Shown: piece after piece, positions 5,537 to 10,729 of the stretch
How the letters are laid out: every line of letters begins with the position of its first letter
How positions within the stretch are numbered: the stretch's first letter is position 1
Assembly (NCBI GenBank): GCA_948759685.1
Contig: CAQBGY010000041.1
Span: forward strand, 5,971 to 16,699
DNA from: an uncultured Eubacterium sp.
Lineage (GTDB): Bacteria; Bacillota_A; Clostridia; Lachnospirales; Lachnospiraceae
Direction: 5' to 3'
Length of the DNA: 10,729 bases
The notes under the pieces: model-generated
Database searches by the model: none
What the model was told of the DNA's origin: nothing
Seen by the model: the letters and a program-made list of their open reading frames with translations, nothing else
Program-made: the position numbers and the translations under genes

Positions 5537-5821
5537 ATATTTACTAGCAAATCCAAGGTTGTATGTGCGTCCTATAATGTACATCAAAACATCATTCCAT
5601 GTTTTTTTCTGATATGTCGGAACTCGTTTAGTAGCCCTTTTCAACCAATATCCCAAATAGTTATACTCTTCAGTATCATGTAAATCAAATCGATATTTAA
5701 GTTGTCTTGGTTCATCTTCACGATTCCGTTCCCTCATCTGTTCCAGTCGAAGTTCTGATATATCCAAAACTTCAATTTCAACAATCCCTTTTTGAAGACT
5801 TACTGAACAAATTTCTATCAT
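5522..5821 (-). CDS. Unknown protein, 99 residues, first gene of the three-gene cluster
   Basis: I do not recognise this protein. It starts MIEICSVSLQKG, has a charged central part (QMRERNREDEPRQ), then a block with Tyr and Trp (YNYLGYWLKRA, near residues 53-63) and a basic C-terminal half ending YRVWE; it looks soluble and may bind protein or nucleic acid, but no motif shows this. Two ATGs lie six bases apart (5827 and 5821). The first is only three bases from AGGAGGA and is too close, so I choose the second, eight bases from AGGAGG. The SD and start lie inside a perfect 31-bp inverted repeat whose partner is at 6009-6039. The stop codon lies in the loop of the next hairpin. Confidence 0.6.
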   Translation of the reverse strand: MIEICSVSLQKGIVEIEVLDISELRLEQMRERNREDEPRQLKYRFDLHDTEEYNYLGYWLKRATKRVPTYQKKTWNDVLMYIIGRTYNLGFASKYRVWE

Positions 5822-5839
5822 AAACATTTCCTCCTAAAT
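5809..5839 (-). repeat. 31-bp inverted repeat, left copy, carrying SD and start codon
   Basis: Read on the minus strand the repeat runs ATTTAGGAGGAA through the tandem ATGs to GATAGAAATTT. It is identical over all 31 bases to 6009-6039 on the plus strand, and identity stops sharply at both ends. It supplies the ribosome site and first codons of the 99-residue gene. Confidence 0.95.
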
Positions 5840-6008
5840 TTTATTAGATTGTCATGGTGCAATGCATCAACGTTTGATGCAATTTCGTCACACTGCGTTG
5901 GTGTAAAAGTGACAAGGGCGTGCACAGCACGTACATTTTACCCTTGCACTTTAACTCCATAAGCAGTAGAAATTACAGCTTCAAACGTGCATTCACCCAG
6001 ACAATCAG
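5840..6008. promoter_or_regulatory. 169-bp segment between the inverted repeats, candidate invertible leader
   Basis: The segment is bounded by identical 31-bp inverted repeats. It has no ORF of note and contains a hairpin TGCATCAA/TTGATGCA (5863-5881) and a longer folded region with CGTGC/GCACG inside AAAGTG, CAAGGG and their complements (5906-5952). I see only weak promoter-like hexamers in either direction. If a recombinase inverts it, the leader of the 99-residue gene would be exchanged for one facing the other way. No recombinase gene is in the window. Confidence 0.45.
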
Positions 6009-6039
6009 ATTTAGGAGGAAATGTTTATGATAGAAATTT
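6009..6039 (+). repeat. 31-bp inverted repeat, right copy
   Basis: Perfect inverted copy of 5809-5839, including AGGAGGA and the ATG at 6027, facing right. Confidence 0.95.
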
Positions 6040-6071
6040 ATTTGTATAGTCGCCTTTCACATTCAAACTAA
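6027..6071 (+). pseudogene. 14-codon ORF from the copied start site
   Basis: From the copied ATG the plus strand encodes a 14-residue peptide beginning MIEIYLYS before TAA. Only the first four residues match the 99-residue protein. It has a full SD but may be simply a gene start left by duplication, a truncated relative, or the short reading in one orientation of a switch. Confidence 0.35.
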
Positions 6072-6074
6072 AAC

Positions 6075-6114
6075 AAACCTCCCATCTAAGTACTTGTACG
6101 TTGATGGGAGGTTT
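6075..6114. terminator. Bidirectional terminator-like hairpin
   Basis: A perfect 12-bp stem AAACCTCCCATC/GATGGGAGGTTT (6075-6086 with 6103-6114), with a small inner stem, comes four bases after the stop of the 14-codon ORF. On the minus strand it is followed by a T-rich tract (TTTGTTTTAG); on the plus strand the run is short. Confidence 0.55.
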
Positions 6115-6118
6115 GCAT

Positions 6119-6242
6119 GCACGCCACTATGACAGGCTCTGCCTGTCACTCATAAGGTGGCGTTGCAATCCTGCCCGGAGGGCTGGCACAGACAGCGCAC
6201 CGTGTTGTCTGTTGACATACTTCCGGCATTTATGACGGAAGT
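6119..6242. repeat. Second hairpin cluster
   Basis: Consecutive stems: ACGCCAC/GTGGCGT (6121-6127 with 6157-6163) enclosing TGACAGGC/GCCTGTCA (6130-6148); GCCC/GGGC (6173-6183); ACAGACA/TGTCTGT (6188-6212); ACTTCCG/CGGAAGT (6219-6242). GC content is above the flanks. Together with the run at 3643-3921 it brackets the three-gene cluster. No ORF is evident; a structured leader or DNA-processing site is possible. Confidence 0.65.
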
Positions 6243-6652
6243 TACCACTTGACCTATGGACTTTTAAGTTATAAATATAATTCTTGGACTTTTCCCCTAG
6301 GAAAGATATTAAAAAAATTTTTAATACTACTATTACTTCATTGCTTAAGTTATAATAAATTTTTACAATATAAAATTACTACTTTAGTTCCGACAAATTC
6401 AGGTTATAAATATATTATTCTCAAAAGTAGAACTATATAAAAAATGGTATTACTATTTATCAAATGATGTTATCCCCTACTACCTATGAGTTGGAAGCAC
6501 AGAAAATACTATAGGAATTGGAATTATTATCGTTGTTCAATATCTGAGTATAATATCGTTTCCTCTTTTGTAAATAAAAGATTCACTTAATGTTTTTGTA
6601 TCATTAAAAAACACTGCATGGAGAAAATCTGTAGAATTTACTACATCAGGGT
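6243..6652. other. Gene-poor stretch
   Basis: Very AT-rich at first. It holds a near-perfect palindrome TATTAAAAA/TTTTTAATA (6307-6326) and two similar direct copies of GTTATAAATATA with an ATTCT end (6267-6284 and 6402-6421), and a small stem CTGTAG/CTACAG-like region near 6630-6650. Open frames in both directions lack ribosome sites and family resemblance. I see no gene in it. Confidence 0.5.
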
Positions 6653-6718
6653 TTAACGCAGGGGGGCGGGTGTGCACGCCCCCGATAGAATTTTTCTTGA
6701 TTTTAAAAAGCTTTCCAT
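6653..6718 (-). CDS. Possible 21-codon peptide containing a GC-rich hairpin
   Basis: On the minus strand a GAGGTG SD stands seven bases before an ATG that opens a 21-residue frame starting MESFLKSRK and ending PAPLR. The later codons lie in a GC-rich hairpin GGGGGCG/CGCCCCC (6662-6683) that stands out from the AT-rich surroundings. It follows the terminator at 6748-6790, so it would need its own promoter, which I cannot see. It could be a leader peptide or chance. Confidence 0.22.
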   Translation of the reverse strand: MESFLKSRKILSGACTPAPLR

Positions 6719-6747
6719 TTATAAACACCTCGTTGTTATAGAAAAGC

Positions 6748-6790
6748 AAAAAAAATAAATGCAGAGACTGTTAATCAAAACAATCTCTGC
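6748..6790 (-). terminator. Strong intrinsic terminator of the two-gene operon
   Basis: On the minus strand GCAGAGATTGTT and AACAGTCTCTGC form a 12-bp stem with one G-T wobble (6761-6790), followed by ATTTATTTTTTTT. It begins seven bases after the stop codon of the J-domain gene. Confidence 0.9.
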
Positions 6791-6796
6791 TCCTAT

Positions 6797-8896
6797 TTAT
6801 ATTTCTAAATCTAAGTCTAAATTTGCATTCTCAACCACGCTTAAATTTTCTTGCTGCAATCTCCCTTCTGTATTTTCTAATATAGTTCCTAATTCTTCAT
6901 GCTGTATTTTATTATATGTAGTTTGGGTTGGTTTATTTGGTTCTTTAGGAGAATTTTTATTGTAATAATTTCTCCAATTATCAGCTTCCTCATGGTTTCC
7001 CTGTTTTTCCAACCTCTTTATTTCCATTCTACAAAATGCCTGATCCTGTTCTTTCGATAAATCTAAAGGTAATCTTTTTTCTGTTAAGGGTATTTTTCCA
7101 TCCTTGACTTCTGCCTGATATTCCTCATACGCTTTATGAACCAATTCTGCCTGTTTATTGGAATTTAAATCATTCCATTCCTCAAATGTTTCCGGAAATC
7201 CAATATCATTTCTTTTAAAAATATCTTCCAAATTTTTTATTTCTCCCAACTCATTAACTTTTTTTGTAATATCAACATATTTCTCAGATGCATATGATTT
7301 TAAAAACTCTTTGATGTTATCCCATTGCTCTTTAATCTGTAAATGATTATATCCATAATCAATACTTACTAATTCCATATCTTCTCCATTTTGTGGGTCT
7401 GATGTTCTAAATAAGCCTTCTAATTCATAGCCATCAACCTCTGCTGTAAAGTGCAGATAATTATCTTTATCCCATTCAAAGTTTCTAAGCTTTACGCCTT
7501 CGATTTTTTGTGATAAGTAATCCAGCTCTCTTAGTTTACTATATCTCTCAAAAGCCTCCCGTTCTGAAACTGTTCCTTTAAATTCATATTCCCCCATATC
7601 TCCCCAGTACGAAGTAATTCTTTCTGTATCCGGGATTGGAAGCACTGATTCAAATTCATGAATTAATCGTGGTTGATCAAATCCCAACTTTTTCCACTCT
7701 TCTAGTGTATCTGGCAATTCAACACTTTCTTCAGTCACTTTACTTTCTGAAGTTTCATTTTTTGTTGATACTGTATTTATCTTTTCTTCTTCAACAGTTA
7801 TCCATGGGTTCATTGGCATTTCAATTCTTTTAGGGATATCTTCTGGATTTTTTATTTCTTCTGTGCTCTCTGACTTTCTTTCTTCCTCTAAATCTACATT
7901 TAACTTGTCACTTGGATCTTCTTTAAAAACAAAAGAGTGAGTATACTTACTGTAATACCCACCCAATTCTTTCATTTTTTCTTTCTCCTGTAAAAAGTCA
8001 TCTCGTTCAAGTTTATCATTTATTCTTACCAGCCATATATCTTCTCCTGTCTTTGTATGCTTACTTTTCTCAATATTGTATTGTGTATTTTTCTCGTTTT
8101 CTTTTTCTGTAAAATCTCCTTTGGGTGACGTTGTCCTTCGAGCCTGAGACAATGTATCTTTTTTATTTTTAATCCTTGCAGTCTTTGGTACAACCTTAAT
8201 ATTCATTCCGTTATTTTGTGCACAACCAAAATAATAAAAATTGTTATCAAAGTAATCGATCATTGCATCCGAATCATCATAATTATAAGAATTCACAAAA
8301 TTGTCTACATCAGAGATAACCGCACTAGTTACATCATTTAAACATTTATAAAAATTACCATGTTCTATCCATATTCGTTCTAATTCCTCTTGTAATTCAA
8401 CATCGTTCCAGCTTGTTAAATGAAAGTAATCATTCCTCTCTGCTTTTTTGATTAATCCGACCTTATCGACATCTGTCAACTCATCAAATGTTTTATAGAT
8501 TTTAATTGGACTTTCAAGTAAATCAACATGAAGTTCCTGAACCATTGATGCATATTTTGTCCGTACACTAAACTTATATGTAGGATATTCTTCTTTTACA
8601 TATGTTCTTACTATTTTTGCTATCTCTTTTAAGGTAAGTTTTGCATCATAATTATCACCCTCCCATCCATTTTCTGTATAGAACCGGCTTCTGGTACTAT
8701 AAGCTGTTTCTTCTGTAGGCTGTTCTGCTGACATATTGTACCTATGTTTCCAGATTGGAAATAAAGTGTCATACTCCTGATTAATCTGTTTCATAATTTC
8801 TCCATCACCACCGGCATCCGGATGGTGCTCTCTTGCCAGTTTCTTAAATTGCTCCTTTAAATCATCTAAAGACTGTATTTTCTTAAAATAACTCAT
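6797..8896 (-). CDS. J-domain/LPD29-like polyvalent protein, 699 residues
   Basis: Residues 1-50 form a J domain with the invariant HPD (25-27) and the HHPDAGGD context, which stimulates Hsp70 ATPase in DnaJ-type proteins. Residues about 85-235 resemble LPD29 (large polyvalent protein-associated domain), with LTLKEIAKIVR and YPTYKFSVRT. A third block, HTKTGEDIWLVRI through LGGYYSKYTHSFVFKEDP (280-328), recurs at the end of related proteins of conjugative elements. An acidic linker follows, then two copies of a P-x-T-x-EEW motif (PDTLEEW near 400 and PETFEEW near 570) and a C-terminal 34-residue tail shared with the upstream protein. No catalytic residues are apparent. Polyvalent proteins are thought to be delivered with element DNA into the recipient. 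The SD GGGAGG lies before ATG; the gene follows its partner by 31 bp and ends at a strong terminator. Confidence 0.75.
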   Translation of the reverse strand: MSYFKKIQSLDDLKEQFKKLAREHHPDAGGDGEIMKQINQEYDTLFPIWKHRYNMSAEQPTEETAYSTRSRFYTENGWEGDNYDAKLTLKEIAKIVRTYVKEEYPTYKFSVRTKYASMVQELHVDLLESPIKIYKTFDELTDVDKVGLIKKAERNDYFHLTSWNDVELQEELERIWIEHGNFYKCLNDVTSAVISDVDNFVNSYNYDDSDAMIDYFDNNFYYFGCAQNNGMNIKVVPKTARIKNKKDTLSQARRTTSPKGDFTEKENEKNTQYNIEKSKHTKTGEDIWLVRINDKLERDDFLQEKEKMKELGGYYSKYTHSFVFKEDPSDKLNVDLEEERKSESTEEIKNPEDIPKRIEMPMNPWITVEEEKINTVSTKNETSESKVTEESVELPDTLEEWKKLGFDQPRLIHEFESVLPIPDTERITSYWGDMGEYEFKGTVSEREAFERYSKLRELDYLSQKIEGVKLRNFEWDKDNYLHFTAEVDGYELEGLFRTSDPQNGEDMELVSIDYGYNHLQIKEQWDNIKEFLKSYASEKYVDITKKVNELGEIKNLEDIFKRNDIGFPETFEEWNDLNSNKQAELVHKAYEEYQAEVKDGKIPLTEKRLPLDLSKEQDQAFCRMEIKRLEKQGNHEEADNWRNYYNKNSPKEPNKPTQTTYNKIQHEELGTILENTEGRLQQENLSVVENANLDLDLEI

Positions 8897-8927
8897 ATTC
8901 TACCTCCCAAAATCACTGCAGTATTTT

Positions 8928-10388
8928 CTATTCTCCAATTTCAATCTCAACATCTACATCCTCTACCATTCCCAATTGTTCCTGATGCAATGTGTCCTGT
9001 GTCTGATCCAACTTAGTTCCTATGTCATCATGTAATTGCTCTTTAATTCTCTTATTCTGTTTCAGCATAACTTGTTTTTCCAAACTAACATGATCATAAT
9101 TACTTGATTGAAATTCTTTTCCATGGAATTTTTTGTTTTGCATATATGATGGCTTTGAATTTTCCAATTTTTCTAATTCTAATTTCCCCTGTTTCTCGAG
9201 TTCTTCAAATCTTGCTGCAACGTTCTTAACTGTTTCTTTTGCATCATCTGTTAATGAAGTTTCCCATGCTCTGTTTTCCCATAACCAATGAAAATGATTA
9301 TCTTTCAGGATATCCCTCATCTTTTCATTTGGTTTGCCGGTAAACGTCAACTGCAGCTTCTCCAATTCCATATTTTCCACTACTTTAAAATATTTGTTAT
9401 TTAGTTTTATTTCACTCTTCTCAATCGGCTGTTGTTCATTTCCCTCCTCTTCAACCAACTGTTGTGACAGTTTAAGACTTTCTTTTTCTTCTGTTACTTT
9501 CTCAGCAGTTTCTTTTATCGGATTAATCATTTTCTTTTGAATTTTCTCTTTTCCAGTGAGAATATCATTCAATCTTTTTTCTATTATCTTAATTTCCCTG
9601 TATTCTTGTTGATTTTTTGTCCGTGCTTTTTCTTGTTGTTTTCTCATTTTAGCAGAAATATTTTTTGCTCCTGCAATCATATCTGAAGGACACATACATT
9701 CTACTTTTATTGCCTGATTCATATTATCTGCCATTTCTTTTGAAAATTGATTTGCCAACTGGTATGCTGTTTCGGCTGCTTCCGGTCTGATTTTGGTGAT
9801 TTTTGTTACCATATCATAAATTTTGTCAACCTCTGCTCTATACTCTTTAGTTTTTGTTCCATGCTCATATGGATAATAATATTTCATACTGTGTGCAGTT
9901 TGAGCTTCATTTTCATTTATTGCATAATATTTAATTTTTCCTTCCATCTGCTCATCCTTTGTTGAAGCCTCAATCTCTTCTGCATCATTATTTGGGGATT
10001 CAGATAAAACATTATTCTGACTTTCTTCATTTTCCTGTGCTAATACGCTTTGTAGTAGCTTCACATTTTGCAAAATATTTTCCATTTCTTCTGATGTAGC
10101 GCTATTAAATTCTCGAACTATGTATTCCTTGTCCATCATATGATTAATCCCATCACTTCCAAAATAAGCTATACCTACTTCTTTACCATTTAAAGAAAAT
10201 CCAATTCTTTTTCCGCCTGCATCCGACTCCTGATATGCTTTAACAGCATCATCCAAATTTTGATATGTGATTGTATCTGAATGATTAACACCAACTCCAT
10301 TTAAATTCATAGTATAGTAAACTAGCTGTTTATTTTTAACTAATTTTTCATCTTCTTTCAACGCATTTTCTGCTTTCCTATCAGTCAT
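8928..10388 (-). CDS. Conjugative-element accessory protein of polyvalent type, 486 residues
   Basis: No enzyme motif is seen. The N-terminal 95 residues form a compact domain (YYTMNLNG, LDDAVKAYQ, RIGFSLNG). Residues about 152-245 (KYYAINENEAQTAHSM to CPSDMIAGAKN) match a domain I recall from clostridial conjugative elements, where a short MNQ and a P-S-x-x-I-x-G signature are typical. Then comes a basic coiled region, and residues 340-390 (LEKLQLTFTGKPNEKMRDIL, HFHWLWENRAWETSLTDDA) match the RLQLIFDGKPD and GFRWSPS-AWQRQLT block found in DUF3560-type proteins of such elements. It ends in the 34-residue acidic tail (453-486) shared with the next gene. I start it at ATG 10388, eight bases after AAGGAG; a TTG at 10406 in the same frame would lie over that SD. 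First gene of the two-gene operon. Confidence 0.7.
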   Translation of the reverse strand: MTDRKAENALKEDEKLVKNKQLVYYTMNLNGVGVNHSDTITYQNLDDAVKAYQESDAGGKRIGFSLNGKEVGIAYFGSDGINHMMDKEYIVREFNSATSEEMENILQNVKLLQSVLAQENEESQNNVLSESPNNDAEEIEASTKDEQMEGKIKYYAINENEAQTAHSMKYYYPYEHGTKTKEYRAEVDKIYDMVTKITKIRPEAAETAYQLANQFSKEMADNMNQAIKVECMCPSDMIAGAKNISAKMRKQQEKARTKNQQEYREIKIIEKRLNDILTGKEKIQKKMINPIKETAEKVTEEKESLKLSQQLVEEEGNEQQPIEKSEIKLNNKYFKVVENMELEKLQLTFTGKPNEKMRDILKDNHFHWLWENRAWETSLTDDAKETVKNVAARFEELEKQGKLELEKLENSKPSYMQNKKFHGKEFQSSNYDHVSLEKQVMLKQNKRIKEQLHDDIGTKLDQTQDTLHQEQLGMVEDVDVEIEIGE

Positions 10389-10485
10389 ATTCCTTTCTCC
10401 TTCCAAAAAAATAACCCATACATCCCTGTATAAGTTCTAACTACATAGTTGCTTCTGTATTAGAATAATTAAATCATTCAATATA

Positions 10486-10527
10486 TAGTTTTTTTCAATA
10501 ACCATCTTTAGTTTATTTAATAACCAT
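10486..10527. promoter_or_regulatory. Two direct repeats upstream of the two-gene operon
   Basis: Near-identical 20- and 19-bp repeats (10486-10505 and 10509-10527, minus strand ATGGTTATT, A-rich, AAACTA) start 23 bp apart, about two helical turns, roughly 100-140 bp before the 486-residue gene. They look like a binding site for a regulator working on the operon, or simply an AT-rich duplication. I see no convincing -35/-10 pair nearby. Confidence 0.4.
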
Positions 10528-10729
10528 TGTTTTCCTTAGGGTGAAAAATTTTGGTCATAAAGCGAATGACGCTCCAAAGCTTGTATGTTAATGAATATTT
10601 TGATAAGAAAATCAATTATATATAATACTTTCCATGCAAACAGAAATACTTCTATTTTCACCTCGTAATCCGACTCTTCATAAAAGATTGACAATAAATT
10701 AATCATCATACTTTTCATATGAATCAGAT

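Noticed and set aside
5464..5556. N-terminal extension of the DUF5688 protein to 325 residues
   Set aside because: It would overlap the end and the hairpin of the preceding gene and has no SD, while ATG 5463 has a good one.
6249..6440. 63-residue plus-strand ORF
   Set aside because: AT-rich frame with no ribosome site and no family resemblance.
6537..6749. 70-residue minus-strand ORF
   Set aside because: It would start in the T-run of the operon terminator without an SD; the better supported frame there is the 21-codon one.
7158..7833. Plus-strand ORFs opposite the J-domain gene
   Set aside because: Short hydrophobic shadow frames of the 699-residue gene without ribosome sites; the same holds for 9334-9540 and 9747-9965.
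10536..10718. 60-residue minus-strand ORF upstream of the operon
   Set aside because: No SD at its ATG, no recognisable family; it may be a decayed or chance frame, and the window edge hides its context.

Overview
The window is AT-rich, every ORF I accept has a purine-rich Shine-Dalgarno of low-GC Gram-positive type, and the protein families recalled (DUF5688, LPD29/J-domain polyvalent proteins, TxpA-like toxin) are those of Clostridia, probably a Lachnospiraceae-like gut anaerobe. No rRNA, tRNA, integrase, relaxase or transposase is present, so the species and the exact type of element cannot be fixed. The right two thirds look like the accessory region of a conjugative element (ICE or plasmid); the left third looks like a chromosomal or element-borne array of small cassettes.

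Left region (1-3632). A family of 27-bp imperfect palindromes (left arm AACTTCGGTCCC, 3-base loop, right arm GGAACCGAAGTT, with variants) recurs at least seven complete times plus one half copy. They begin as a 40-bp tandem array at the left edge and then separate single genes: a 62-residue ORF, a secreted helveticin J-like class III bacteriocin homologue, a 61-residue paralogue of the first ORF, a 29-residue TxpA/holin-like type I toxin with a probable antisense RNA, and a DUF2971 protein. In both paralogous small-ORF units the ORF starts at a TTG just after one palindrome and its stop codon lies in the next one, so palindrome-ORF-palindrome behaves like one unit.

Middle region (3633-6250). 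A train of seven small hairpins and one 114-nt segmented hairpin precedes a strong terminator. Then comes a three-gene minus-strand cluster (unknown 99-residue protein, DUF5688 protein, DUF1281/Api92-like protein) in which each gene is followed by its own hairpin. Upstream of the first gene, a perfect 31-bp inverted repeat carrying the SD and start codon faces its copy across 169 bp. This is a candidate invertible leader segment. A second hairpin cluster follows.

Right region (6250-10729). After about 500 bp with no convincing gene (apart from a possible 21-codon peptide) comes a two-gene minus-strand operon ending in a strong terminator: a 486-residue protein of a type common in clostridial conjugative elements, followed by a 699-residue J-domain/LPD29-like protein. 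These two otherwise unlike proteins end in the same gapless 34-residue acidic C-terminal tail. That suggests a shared targeting or docking signal, possibly for delivery through the conjugation channel together with the DNA. Two near-identical 19-20 bp direct repeats lie upstream of the operon.
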